The position numbers and the translations under genes are program-made. This document shows positions 45,401-54,654 of a stretch of DNA of 61,904 nt, in pieces. Source of the stretch: Syntrophomonas sp. Lineage in GTDB: Bacteria > Bacillota > Syntrophomonadia > Syntrophomonadales > Syntrophomonadaceae. The notes below the pieces were generated by a model, which was given only the letters and a program-made list of their open reading frames with translations, was not told where the DNA came from and did not search any database. Numbering within the stretch: position 1 is the first letter of the stretch; each line of letters starts with the position of its first letter. The stretch spans positions 1-61,904 of the forward strand of contig JAENYG010000021.1 in the NCBI GenBank assembly GCA_016841875.1, read 5' to 3'.

Positions 45401-45796
45401 CTAACCCTCCTGTGTTGATAACTTAAAAGCCTGCGGCAATAAGTCACTCAGAAGATACTGCTTAAATTCATCTTTTTCATTACTGACTATTACCTGTAAA
45501 TCACCGGCAAATTCAGCCAGCACCTGTAAACAAGCCCCACAGGGATAAACATAACCAGGTTCACTGCTGCTAACAGCTATGGCTGAAAAATTGGTTTCTC
45601 CATTATTAACGGCATTAAAAAGAGCAATCCGCTCAGCACAAACACTTAATCCATAGGAAGCGTTTTCAATGTTGGTTCCGGTAAATATTTTTCCCGATTT
45701 ACTCAAGAGGGCTGCCCCTACTTTAAATCCTGAATAGGGCGAGTAAGAATTTTGCTGGGCTTTACGAGCCTCTTTTATAAGGCAGCCTGCATCCAT
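45401..45796 (-). CDS. cdd: Cytidine deaminase
   Basis: The 131-residue homotetrameric-type enzyme has zinc ligands in CAERIA and PCGACLQ and the start SPYSGFKVGAALL. It deaminates cytidine and deoxycytidine. ATG 45796 has GGAGG 9 bases upstream; the extension to 45829 is unsupported. It lies between dgkA and era as in Bacillus. Confidence 0.96.
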   Translation of the reverse strand: MDAGCLIKEARKAQQNSYSPYSGFKVGAALLSKSGKIFTGTNIENASYGLSVCAERIALFNAVNNGETNFSAIAVSSSEPGYVYPCGACLQVLAEFAGDLQVIVSNEKDEFKQYLLSDLLPQAFKLSTQEG

Positions 45797-45915
45797 ATTG
45801 ATAATCCTCCAGTTCAGGTTCTCTAACACATCAAAATAAAATTATACCTTATTATTATTAATTAAACTACCGGGCTTTATAAAAAACTAATTTGCCTCTA
45901 GTACGATAGTTGATT

Positions 45916-46269
45916 TCAGAATAAATACCGCCCAAATATTATAAAAGCCATAATTATTGCATTTATAGCACTCAATAACACTGCCCCGGCTGCTGCATTT
46001 TTAGCTGTCCGGGCTAGAGGATGATACTCAGCAGTAACCAGGTCTACAGCTTTTTCCAGCGCAGTATTGGCGGATTCGGCTGCCAGAACCATGAATATGG
46101 TAATACATAGCAACCCCCATTCGACCCGGCTGATACCTAGAATAAAACCCAGGGCTGTGGCCAGAAAGGCAGCGGCTAAATGTATCTTCATATTTCTCTC
46201 ACTACCAATCACGAAAACAAGTCCGGATAGAGCACAGGAAAAGCTTTCTTTTAGAGTTTTTCGTTTCAT
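45916..46269 (-). CDS. dgkA: Undecaprenol/diacylglycerol kinase family protein
   Basis: The 117-residue membrane protein has three hydrophobic segments and the catalytic signature AAESANTALEKAVDL, plus SERNMKIHLAAA near the N-terminus. In Gram-positives the enzyme phosphorylates undecaprenol, recycling the lipid carrier for wall synthesis. It follows ybeY by eight bases in the conserved era cluster. Confidence 0.94.
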   Translation of the reverse strand: MKRKTLKESFSCALSGLVFVIGSERNMKIHLAAAFLATALGFILGISRVEWGLLCITIFMVLAAESANTALEKAVDLVTAEYHPLARTAKNAAAGAVLLSAINAIIMAFIIFGRYLF

Positions 46270-46277
46270 ACTCTCAA

Positions 46278-46748
46278 CTACCTTGCCAGTTTGACAGCAC
46301 TCATTATTTTTTCTTCCAGATCCCGCATAGCTTTGAGTTCATCTTCATTATCATGGTCATATCCTAGTAGATGCAGGAGTCCATGGGTAAGCAGATAACC
46401 CAGTTCTCTTTCCAGGCTATGGTCATATTCCTTACTTTGAAGTAAGGCCTGTTCCAGGGAAATAACAACATCGCCCAGGATATTGATTTCAGCCTGCTCG
46501 GGAAAATCGGGTTCATCTTCACCCAGTTCGTTCATGGCAAATGACAGGACATCGGTACTCTCATCTTTATCTCTATATAAGGAGTTTAATTCTCTAATGT
46601 ATTCATTATCTACAATCAACACACTTAACTCGGTGGTCGGTCCGAGTCCGAGAATTTGCGCAGCTTTTTCTGCTGTGGTTTGGATAATTTTTTCTAGATC
46701 ACGGGTGTAATCCACCCTGCTCTGCTGATTAATGATCATCGTATCCAT
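46278..46748 (-). CDS. ybeY: Endoribonuclease YbeY (rRNA maturation)
   Basis: The 156-residue zinc metalloprotein has the signature HGLLHLLGYDHD, giving three histidine ligands, and NELGEDEPDF upstream. YbeY takes part in 16S rRNA 3' processing and ribosome quality control. The ATG at 46748 has GGAG 8 bases upstream and lies inside the end of the upstream HD-family gene (20-base overlap). Confidence 0.96.
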   Translation of the reverse strand: MDTMIINQQSRVDYTRDLEKIIQTTAEKAAQILGLGPTTELSVLIVDNEYIRELNSLYRDKDESTDVLSFAMNELGEDEPDFPEQAEINILGDVVISLEQALLQSKEYDHSLERELGYLLTHGLLHLLGYDHDNEDELKAMRDLEEKIMSAVKLAR

Positions 46749-48921
46749 CGCTACCGCTCCTTTGCTCCAATTCCTTTTGTATCACTTCCGGGTACTCTAT
46801 ACGTTTATGATAGATTCCCTCTAGTACTTTATTAAATGATTTAGAGATAATATCCAGATCCTTAAAGGTTAAATCACACATCTCCAACTGCCCGTCATTT
46901 AATTTATCCTTGATCAACATCCTGACCATATCTCGTATTTTTTCCGGGCTGGGTGATTCTAATGACCTTACTGCTGCCTCCACTGAATCTGCCAGCATGA
47001 CCAGAGCAATTTCCTTGCTTTTTGGTTTAGGCCCCTCATACCTGAAGTTATCCTCATTAACGTTACCATCCCTATCTTCTTCCAGTGCCCGGCTGTAAAA
47101 GTACTTGGCCAAACCGGTACCATGATGCTGTTCAATAAAGTCTATAATGGTATCCGGAAGATGAGCTTCACGAGCCATTTCCACTCCTTCTTTAACATGG
47201 GAGGTTATTATCAGGGTACTTAAAGCTGGGGCAATTTTTTCGTGTGGATTATCAAAACCCCGCTGATTTTCCACAAAATATTCCGGTCTCTTGATCTTGC
47301 CAATATCGTGGTATAGAGCTCCTACTCTAACCAGCAGTGGGTTAGCACCAATTGATTCAGCTGAAGCTTCGGCCAGATTTCCAACCATCAGACTATGGTG
47401 ATAGGTACCCGGGGCCTCTAGCAGCAGCCGTTTTAGCACCGGATTATTCGGATTGGAAAGTTCCAGCAATTTACTCATACTGGTTATAGAAAAGGCAGCT
47501 TCCAGATAAGGTAAAACGCCAATCATCAATACTGCCGATAGAATACCATTCACAGCCCCAATGGCAGATCCTACTGCCAGGTTATTTATATTGAGATTAT
47601 CTCCGATAAAGAGAAGAGTGATAATTGTTGCAATATCCGCCAGAGCGATGAATAGCCCGGATTTGGCCAGGTCTGAGGTCTGATTTACGCGGTGGACCTG
47701 GAATATCCCTACCGTGCCACCTACAAAAGCAGTAATCGCATAAAAAAGTTGGTTACCTTCGGTCAATAAGCCAACATACAAAGCCATAATTAATGTTACA
47801 AAGTAAGCCAACCGATCATCCAGGAGTATAGCGATCAGCATTGAGCCTGCGGCAACCGGTGCCAGGTACCCTATTAGATTCCCCAGATCCGGCTGATCTC
47901 CAATTTTAATCACCGTCAGGAAGCGGGTTATCGATATAATCAATACAAAAATCAAGCCGAGCAGGAGAAGCAGCATATCATTCTGATATATTTCCGGGTA
48001 ATACCTGCGTACAAATTCTATAACCAGCCAGAAAGTCAGAAGAACAAATAATGCAGTACCTATCAGAGTAAGGGTATAATTATTAGTCCTCTGAATACCC
48101 AGTTGTTCAAGTATGGATATCTGTTCTTCAGTAACCCGGTTCCCCTCCCGTACTATTATCTCTCCTGCTTTGATCGTCTTTTGCACGGGGGCTACTGCGT
48201 TCACAGCTTCTTGAATGGCTAGATTGGTTTTCTCTTCATTGTAAATTAGATTTGGTCTTAATGAATTGATGCTGACCAGTTTAATAACTTCCCGGGCGTG
48301 CTGGGAATAAGGAAGAATATCTATTTTACTGACCGCTTCTTCATTTAAACCAGCTAAAGTCTCATCAGTGACTGGTTTATTCATCAGACTCTGTACTACT
48401 AAAAGGGAAGCCTCTTTCATCCGCTGCAGGTCTTCCTGCTTAGAATTTAACAGGTAATCGGCCAGAGCTGAATTCTCCAGATCCAGGTCACTATATCGGG
48501 TGCTGGTACTCTGCAGCAAAGTCAATAATTTAGCTTTTTTCTGGCTATCCTCTGTTTCCTTCTCTTCTTCCACAAACAATATATCTTGTATATTGGAGTA
48601 GAATATTTCTATATCGTTCTCAGCACTGGAAAGGGCATAGGTATCCTCCTGATAAACCTTTTGTACTTTAGCCGCTGCTTGTTTTCTTAATTCCTCAGTC
48701 TGCTGTTCATCGATAACAGTGGCATTAACAGTAGATTGTATATCTCTTTGGGCAACTTCATCTGGTTTTAACATAACCTGCTTGGGGTTAAAATTGCTGA
48801 ACAGGATAAGAATTGTAATAGTAAAAAACAAAAAGATACTCAAGCCTTTTTTAATATTTGAATTTTTGAAAAATTGGTTGATATTTCTCCATAGACTGGT
48901 AAGTATTTTGGATATCCCCAT
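46729..48921 (-). CDS. 7TM-HD phosphohydrolase, PgpH/YqfF family
   Basis: The 730-residue protein has an N-terminal membrane anchor, a 7TMR extracellular region (about 60-270), seven membrane helices (about 285-490) and a cytoplasmic HD domain with GALYHDIGKIKRPEYF and IEQHHGTGLAKYF. PgpH in Listeria degrades cyclic di-AMP, so regulation of that nucleotide is the likely role. It sits between phoH and ybeY, as in Firmicutes generally. ATG follows GGAGAG. Confidence 0.93.
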   Translation of the reverse strand: MGISKILTSLWRNINQFFKNSNIKKGLSIFLFFTITILILFSNFNPKQVMLKPDEVAQRDIQSTVNATVIDEQQTEELRKQAAAKVQKVYQEDTYALSSAENDIEIFYSNIQDILFVEEEKETEDSQKKAKLLTLLQSTSTRYSDLDLENSALADYLLNSKQEDLQRMKEASLLVVQSLMNKPVTDETLAGLNEEAVSKIDILPYSQHAREVIKLVSINSLRPNLIYNEEKTNLAIQEAVNAVAPVQKTIKAGEIIVREGNRVTEEQISILEQLGIQRTNNYTLTLIGTALFVLLTFWLVIEFVRRYYPEIYQNDMLLLLLGLIFVLIISITRFLTVIKIGDQPDLGNLIGYLAPVAAGSMLIAILLDDRLAYFVTLIMALYVGLLTEGNQLFYAITAFVGGTVGIFQVHRVNQTSDLAKSGLFIALADIATIITLLFIGDNLNINNLAVGSAIGAVNGILSAVLMIGVLPYLEAAFSITSMSKLLELSNPNNPVLKRLLLEAPGTYHHSLMVGNLAEASAESIGANPLLVRVGALYHDIGKIKRPEYFVENQRGFDNPHEKIAPALSTLIITSHVKEGVEMAREAHLPDTIIDFIEQHHGTGLAKYFYSRALEEDRDGNVNEDNFRYEGPKPKSKEIALVMLADSVEAAVRSLESPSPEKIRDMVRMLIKDKLNDGQLEMCDLTFKDLDIISKSFNKVLEGIYHKRIEYPEVIQKELEQRSGSDGYDDH

Positions 48922-48980
48922 CTGAACTCTCCTTAAAAAGCATAACGCTTTTTATACAAAATATTCCTGTGTTCACCAAT

Positions 48981-49955
48981 TCAATGGCTTTTCCCATTGC
49001 TGGCCTCAAAAATTTCATATGCATCAATAATCTTCTGAACCAGTGGATGCCGGATAACATCTTCTTTAGTCAGGTACTCGAAAGATATTCCTTTCACCCT
49101 GCTGAGTATCCGCTGTATTTCAACCAGTCCCGAGTAATCTTCCTTGGGTAGATCTACCTGAGTTATATCACCGGTAACTACTGCTTTCGACCCAAAACCC
49201 AGTCTGGTCAGAAACATCTTCATCTGCTGGGGGGTAGTATTCTGAGCTTCATCCAGGATTATGAAAGCATCGTTTAAAGTCCTGCCTCGCATATATGCTA
49301 GAGGAGCAACCTCGATAATATTCTTCTCCATATATCGCTGGGTCACATCTACTCCCAGAATATCGAAAAGGCCATCATAAAGAGGCCTGAGATACGGATT
49401 TACCTTTTCTATAAAATCTCCTGGCAGGAAACCCAATTTCTCACCTGCTTCCACTGCAGGTCTTACCAGTATGATTCGTTCTACCTCTTTATTTTTCAGT
49501 GCTCTGACTGCCATAACAACAGCCAGATAAGTTTTGCCAGTTCCGGCCGGTCCAATACTAAATACTATATCATCTCGAATAATTGACTGAACATAACGCT
49601 TCTGCCCCAGAGTTTTAGCTTTTACAGCCTTTCCTCTTACCGTTGTAAGCAGGGTGCCAGAGACAATATCTTTATGCCTGATCTTTTCTCCCTTTTGCAT
49701 AAGTCCATTTATATAGTTGATATCATTGATAGTAATCTGCCCCTCAGTTTCTACTATATCAATCAAACCGTGCAAAAGCTCACAGGCTGCATTCACCTGC
49801 TCTTCTTCCCCAGATATAAAAATATCAGCTCCTCTGGACGACATTTCGGCACTGCAGATGCCCTTTAGATATTTAAAGTTTTCATCATTGGTTCCAAATA
49901 GACTTATTGCCTTTTCATTATCATCAATAGATACTTTTGCCTCTTTCCTTGCCAA
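48981..49955 (-). CDS. phoH: PhoH family ATPase (PhoH-like, YbeZ type)
   Basis: The protein of about 324 residues has an N-terminal KH-like region and a P-loop ATPase domain: FSIGPAGTGKTYLAV, PAVEAGEKLGFLPGD, FIILDEAQNTTPQQMKMFLT and VTGDITQVDLP. It probably works with YbeY on rRNA or RNA turnover. I choose TTG 49955, because TTTGGAGGG lies about 10 bases upstream. The frame extends to 50030, and ATG 49976 would place the ribosome site inside the gene. Confidence 0.93.
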   Translation of the reverse strand: MARKEAKVSIDDNEKAISLFGTNDENFKYLKGICSAEMSSRGADIFISGEEEQVNAACELLHGLIDIVETEGQITINDINYINGLMQKGEKIRHKDIVSGTLLTTVRGKAVKAKTLGQKRYVQSIIRDDIVFSIGPAGTGKTYLAVVMAVRALKNKEVERIILVRPAVEAGEKLGFLPGDFIEKVNPYLRPLYDGLFDILGVDVTQRYMEKNIIEVAPLAYMRGRTLNDAFIILDEAQNTTPQQMKMFLTRLGFGSKAVVTGDITQVDLPKEDYSGLVEIQRILSRVKGISFEYLTKEDVIRHPLVQKIIDAYEIFEASNGKSH

Positions 49956-50062
49956 TAATGGTTTCCCTCCAAACATTTGACATGCACAGTCGTTAAATTT
50001 TAATTTACCCGGAGCTGTATAGCCGAGCATTTTATCTTAGTAATTATAGCACATGAAGGCAT

Positions 50063-51283
50063 TCAATTGCCATTTTCGCCTTTATTTATAGGTTCGGCCA
50101 GGGCGATATCTTCAATGGTTTCGACTGCCACCTTGATTCTCAATACTGATTCACTGGGCGAAGATAAGACTTCTATTTTAGAATCACTAATCTTCTGGGA
50201 TTTATCGATTTTTGTGTGCAAGGTTTCCAAAGCCTTTTCTTTAGCTATTCTGGTAGCTTCTTGTTCTGTATATTCTTGTATTTCTACCACCTGTTCCTTT
50301 TCCACTACGTTTATTATGGAGAATTGTCCCAGCGGAGTATTGATGTTTTTGTTAGTTTCGCTAGTTTCAAACAGTTTAAACCCCTTTTTATCATCACCAA
50401 ATATTCTAAATTCATTCCGGGGAGTCTTGATATATACTATACGTTTTTCCTGGCCGGTAAATAGTTTGGCTTCCTGGTAAAGCCGGCATTCCCCATACCC
50501 TTCATACCATACCCGAGCTTTTACAATTCCTCGTGCCCTTACCAGGTAAGGATCTAAATCTTGGTTTAGTTCACTGGGCATATACGGGTTGGGTTGAGGA
50601 AATACTATCCCGGAAATAAGCACATCTCCTCGTGCTACCGCATCCCCTTCTTGAACCTTAACCTGGCCCTCCAGCACTAATACTTCCTCGATTATGCCAT
50701 CTTTACTGGCCAACAGGTGACAGGGGCCGGTAATCTCATCTCCAGGTAAAATCTTTTCCACCACTTGGATATCAGCTTTCACGCCCCTGATTTCAATCTT
50801 TATATAAGTCAGCTCCTTGATATCTCGCAGCATGGCCTGTTCTGCTTCAGCCCGGCTGAAGTTCCACTTGGCAGCACCCTTATAAACACCATATTGGGCA
50901 GCGGTCCTCAGTATTTTTTGGTCGTCAATCTTTTCATTTCCACTTACACTAACAAACCATACAAAAGATGACAAAATATACAGAGCTATAATGAAACCAA
51001 CTGCCCCCCCCAGAAAACCAACCCGTCTTTTTAAAGTTGACTTCATGAAAGGCAGTCCCTTTTGATCGACTACTTCCATACTGTAACTGTGTTCATCCGC
51101 CAGGCTCTTCATGGCTTCATATCCGCTGCTCCTGATTCTGAAGCTCATAAAGTCCTGGTCTTTCTTCAGATCCCACAGGAAAATGCCGCGTGCCAGGGCC
51201 ATATTAATAATTTTTTCTGGTCTTAAGCCCAGGAGCTTGATGGTTACAATACCTCCAAAATGATCAAAGAACTTGTTACCCAT
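50063..51283 (-). CDS. yqfD: Sporulation protein YqfD
   Basis: The 406-residue membrane-anchored protein has one strong helix (GFLGGAVGFIIALYILSSFV) and a beta-rich outer domain with CHLLASKDGIIEEVLVLEGQ and VQEGDAVARGDVLISGIV, reminiscent of lipoyl/periplasmic adaptor folds. YqfD is expressed in the mother cell in Bacillus and conserved in spore-formers; its mechanism is unknown. It follows yqfC by 18 bases. Confidence 0.92.
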   Translation of the reverse strand: MGNKFFDHFGGIVTIKLLGLRPEKIINMALARGIFLWDLKKDQDFMSFRIRSSGYEAMKSLADEHSYSMEVVDQKGLPFMKSTLKRRVGFLGGAVGFIIALYILSSFVWFVSVSGNEKIDDQKILRTAAQYGVYKGAAKWNFSRAEAEQAMLRDIKELTYIKIEIRGVKADIQVVEKILPGDEITGPCHLLASKDGIIEEVLVLEGQVKVQEGDAVARGDVLISGIVFPQPNPYMPSELNQDLDPYLVRARGIVKARVWYEGYGECRLYQEAKLFTGQEKRIVYIKTPRNEFRIFGDDKKGFKLFETSETNKNINTPLGQFSIINVVEKEQVVEIQEYTEQEATRIAKEKALETLHTKIDKSQKISDSKIEVLSSPSESVLRIKVAVETIEDIALAEPINKGENGN

Positions 51284-51301
51284 TCCTATTCTCCCTCCTG
51301 G

Positions 51302-51580
51302 CTAATCCCGAAATATTACGGCATGAACTTCTCCTATTAAAAACAGCTCCTCTGGCATCAATGTTTTGATTTCCAGGTTATTACCCTGTATCTCTATAAA
51401 CCCACGGCTGAGGTTAATTCTCAGCATATCCACCCGATACTCGATAATTCCCCGGTGATTTTCAATATATAATTCATTTCTGCCCACCATGGTCAGCTTG
51501 GGAATATCCATAACCAGATCTTTAGGTATTTCCAGAAAGTCTGCCATTACTCGATTAAATGCTTCCCTGCGTTTTTCCAT
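51302..51580 (-). CDS. yqfC: Sporulation protein YqfC
   Basis: The small protein of about 92 residues has EIPKDLVMDIPKLTMVGRNE and a C-terminal GNNLEIKTLMPEELFLIGEV segment typical of the YabP/YqfC family. It occurs only in endospore formers and is the usual partner of yqfD. I place the start at ATG 51580 (purine-rich AGAGGGGGG about 12 bases upstream); the frame extends to 51658. It heads the minus-strand cluster down to glyS. Confidence 0.9.
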   Translation of the reverse strand: MEKRREAFNRVMADFLEIPKDLVMDIPKLTMVGRNELYIENHRGIIEYRVDMLRINLSRGFIEIQGNNLEIKTLMPEELFLIGEVHAVIFRD

Positions 51581-51757
51581 TTCTTTGTATGCCCCCCTCT
51601 TAGAAGCTATTTTGTGATATACGTTCATACAAATATATGCCAGTATCATTAAGGTCATGCCCCTAGCCAGAAAATCACGCTACTCCGAAATAGATCTAAT
51701 AGGCTTAGTATCCTATGCTGCAGTGGGATAGATCAATTCTCCCAAGCGCAAAAAAGC

Positions 51758-51780
51758 AACGGAGAATAAATTCTCCGCTG
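51758..51780 (-). terminator. Terminator after the CoA-disulfide-reductase-like gene
   Basis: On the minus strand AGCGGAGAA and TTCTCCGTT form a tight stem around TTTA, followed by GCTTTTTTG. It lies 55 bases after the stop at 51836. Confidence 0.8.
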
Positions 51781-51835
51781 CCGAGGTCAGCTCCTTTATC
51801 GTATGAACCTGAGTGTTTACCGGGTATATCTTTCC

Positions 51836-53500
51836 TTAATCAAGCAGTCCACAGCTGTTCAAAGATTGATATAACCTGTATCCTCCACTTATATTTCTGG
51901 TTTTAAATCCGTTTTGCTTTAGTATCCGGTTGGCAATATAAGACCTCAACCCTACCTGACAAAATACACATATCTCCTTGTCTTTAGGTACTTCGTCCAG
52001 ACGATCACGAAGGTTATCAACCGGGATATTATATGCACCGGGTACAGAACCTTTTTCTACTTCATTGGGCATCCGGGCATCGATTAAGAAAGCCCCATCT
52101 TTAACTAAATCCATCACTTCTTCCCATCTGACACAGTCAATGCTGTTATCCAATATATTAGCGGCCACATAACCTATCATATTCGGTGGACTTTTAGCTG
52201 AAGAAAACGGCGGTGCATATGCAAGTTCTAATTCTACCAGATCGTATACGGTCATATCCGCACGTATGGCGGTTGCCAGTACATCTATGGTTTTATCAAC
52301 GTTGCCATATCCTACCACCTGCGCACCCAGTATTTCACCCTCCTTGGGTGTAAACAATAATTTAATGGTCATCTGGGTACTACCCGGATAATAGGTGGCA
52401 TGAGAAAAGGGATGGGCATGACAAACCAGGTATTCAATATTTTTTCGCTGCAGTTGTTTTTCATTTTGCCCCGTACCCCCGGCCACCATATCCATGATCT
52501 TCACGATCGAGGTTCCCTGAGAACCGGTATATTTGATTTGACGCCCACAGATATTATTGGCCACTATCCATCCCTGTCGGTTAGCTGGCCCGGCCAGAGG
52601 AACCAGGCTATCATCACCAGTAACGAAGTCTTTTATCTGTATAGCGTCTCCCGCGGCATATATATTTGGATCAGAAGTCTGCAGATACTCGTCAACCAGT
52701 ATGCCCCCAGTAGCGCCAATAGTCAATCCGGCCTCTTTAGCCAGCCATACTTCCGGCTTAACCCCGGCTCCCATAATTACTATTTGAGCAGAAACGGATT
52801 TCCCGCTTTCCATCTGGATCTTTTCAACTTGATGGGTACCCTCCATGGCTACTACTTTATCAGCAACAATAATGCCGATCCCGTGTTTTTGAATATATTC
52901 CTGAACGATAGCTGCCATGTCGGGATCCAGTGCGCCCATTATCTGTCCGGCAGCTTCGACTATGGTCACCTCCAGACCCGACTCCTTCAGCATCTCAGCC
53001 ATCTCCAGACCGATATAGCCAGCCCCTACTACTACAGCAGCAGAAGGTTTGTTTATCTCGATGTATTGCTTGATGGCATCACTGTCCGGTACATTTCTCA
53101 CTACAAATACATTTTCCTTATTGATCCCAGGTATGTCATGCAAAGCTGGCTGGGCCCCGGGAGATAATACCAGGTAATCATAATTTTCCTCATAGATGGT
53201 ATCATTAAGTAAATTTCTTATTTTCACTTTTTTGTCAGCTGGATATATCTTGCTAACCTCACTCATGGTTCGAACATCAATATTGAAACGGCTGCGCATC
53301 GCTTTAGGGGTCTGTACCAGCAGTTTTTTCCTCTGCTCTATCACTCCACCAACATAGTAAGGAAGTCCGCAGTTGGCAAAAGATATATCGGCACCACGTT
53401 CAAACATAATGATCTCAGATTCTTCATCCAGACGCCTCAATCGACACGCAGAACTGGCTCCTCCTGCAACGCCACCCACTATTAATATTTTTTTCTTCAT
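51836..53500 (-). CDS. CoA-disulfide reductase-like flavoprotein fused to rhodanese
   Basis: The 554-residue protein has an FAD-binding start (ILIVGGVAGGASSACRLRRL), the redox-active single cysteine in SFANCGLPYYVGG (about residue 43), an NAD-binding GAGYIGLEMAEML and the flavin site YAAGDA. After about residue 460 comes a rhodanese domain with active-site CQVGLRS. Such fusions act as CoA-disulfide or CoA-polysulfide reductases that use the rhodanese to move sulfane sulfur. It may protect the CoA pool or reduce polysulfide. Single gene with its own terminator. Confidence 0.9.
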   Translation of the reverse strand: MKKKILIVGGVAGGASSACRLRRLDEESEIIMFERGADISFANCGLPYYVGGVIEQRKKLLVQTPKAMRSRFNIDVRTMSEVSKIYPADKKVKIRNLLNDTIYEENYDYLVLSPGAQPALHDIPGINKENVFVVRNVPDSDAIKQYIEINKPSAAVVVGAGYIGLEMAEMLKESGLEVTIVEAAGQIMGALDPDMAAIVQEYIQKHGIGIIVADKVVAMEGTHQVEKIQMESGKSVSAQIVIMGAGVKPEVWLAKEAGLTIGATGGILVDEYLQTSDPNIYAAGDAIQIKDFVTGDDSLVPLAGPANRQGWIVANNICGRQIKYTGSQGTSIVKIMDMVAGGTGQNEKQLQRKNIEYLVCHAHPFSHATYYPGSTQMTIKLLFTPKEGEILGAQVVGYGNVDKTIDVLATAIRADMTVYDLVELELAYAPPFSSAKSPPNMIGYVAANILDNSIDCVRWEEVMDLVKDGAFLIDARMPNEVEKGSVPGAYNIPVDNLRDRLDEVPKDKEICVFCQVGLRSYIANRILKQNGFKTRNISGGYRLYQSLNSCGLLD

Positions 53501-53825
53501 GTTAGTAAGCCTGGTTTACCTGAATTTTGGTTTCAGGTTGTCGACTTAAGATATTTCTATCTATCAACCAGGCATAAGTCACCTGCCTTTCGTTGAAATT
53601 GATTTAAAACATATGTCTTAATCTATTCTAAACCATTAGTATAGAAAACTATTGCTAAATATTAATTTTTATAAAAATTAAATTTCAACAAGCATTTGAA
53701 TATAAATATTGAGAAACCATCAAATACATCGATGAAAAACATCATCCTGTAAAGTATAAGCAGCTAAGGTTTATGCATTCAAAGCAAATTAAACGACATC
53801 AGATTTCTATACTGTACGGCAAAAA
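53501..53825. other. AT-rich non-coding region
   Basis: These 325 bases upstream of the flavoprotein contain no gene. Short AT-rich inverted repeats (for example ATTTTTATAAAAAT) are the only structure. The flavoprotein promoter presumably lies here, but I could not fix it. Confidence 0.4.
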
Positions 53826-53872
53826 GCGGGATGCACATGCGACAAGCAAGATGTCTTATGTGTATGTCCCGC
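53826..53872 (-). terminator. Terminator after the CoA-transferase-like operon
   Basis: A long stem with GCGGGA/TCCCGC ends and an inner CACAT/ATGTG pairing is followed on the minus strand by TTTTTGCC. It lies 30 bases after the B-subunit stop. Confidence 0.75.
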
Positions 53873-53902
53873 CGATTTTACCTGCTGATTTAGTTCAAAG
53901 GA

Positions 53903-54652
53903 TTAAAATTCATATCCCAGGATATAATTGGGGTCAACTTTCTTAAGTGCTGCCAGTTCTTCTGCAGTAGGAGGATCTAACACTGGCACTTCGGTTTCTG
54001 CAATTTCCCAGCCCGTATTTTCTTTGACCTCTTCGATAGTTGTATACGGGAATATGGAATCTAATTTAAACTCTGTTTCTCCTGGAGCTTTACGAAAGAT
54101 ACACAGTGGTGTAATTAATGTCATCGACTTGTCTTTAGCCGCAGTAGTAGTAGCAAACTTCACATGAGGCACCATAGTTCTCGTATCATGAGCGCACTTC
54201 CATATAATGGTTCTCGGACAGCAGGGTACTATACTTGCGGTCCCGGCTCCACCAGGTCCTCTCAGCGCAGAATGATCATAATCAGGTCCACCCAGTACTG
54301 ACATAGCTATTCTTCCGGTTTTATCTATCTGCAGGCAGGACAGGAATGCTATGTGCCCCTGACCTCGTGCGAATAGATCGAATATATCATCCAATCCGAA
54401 TGTTGCCACACTGCCGATATAGGTGTTTTCAGTTAAAGTGGATGCAGAATAAGGCGGCCGTAACCAATCATGATCCAGACCATCACTAAGAGTAACATAG
54501 TTGAAATCTTTGCCCAGCTCCTTGGCCGCTTTCATTACTACCATCGGGGTTGAGGAGGCGAGGCCGTGGAATACATTGTCGCCTTCCTGGATTTCACGAA
54601 TACATGCTGCAGCAAACATTTCTTCTTTACCATAATCTTTTCCATATTCCAT
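53903..54652 (-). CDS. CoA-transferase-like beta subunit (GctB/IpdB family)
   Basis: The 249-residue protein is a class I CoA-transferase fold subunit. It has GHIAFLSCLQIDKTGRIAMS, ALRGPGGAGTASIVP and ENTGWEI near the C-terminus, matching GctB-type proteins. In glutaconate CoA-transferase the catalytic glutamate lies in a VESG segment. Here the aligned segment is LSDGL (residues 55-59) with no Glu, so ordinary transferase chemistry is doubtful. IpdAB-type hydrolases share this loss. The ribosome site lies in the last codons of the A subunit gene (stop two bases upstream), implying coupling. Confidence 0.82.
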   Translation of the reverse strand: MEYGKDYGKEEMFAAACIREIQEGDNVFHGLASSTPMVVMKAAKELGKDFNYVTLSDGLDHDWLRPPYSASTLTENTYIGSVATFGLDDIFDLFARGQGHIAFLSCLQIDKTGRIAMSVLGGPDYDHSALRGPGGAGTASIVPCCPRTIIWKCAHDTRTMVPHVKFATTTAAKDKSMTLITPLCIFRKAPGETEFKLDSIFPYTTIEEVKENTGWEIAETEVPVLDPPTAEELAALKKVDPNYILGYEF

Positions 54653-54654
54653 TA

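Noticed and set aside
52400-53167. Plus-strand frame of 255 codons inside the CoA-disulfide reductase-like gene
   Set aside because: Shadow of the real gene on the opposite strand, without ribosome site or motifs.
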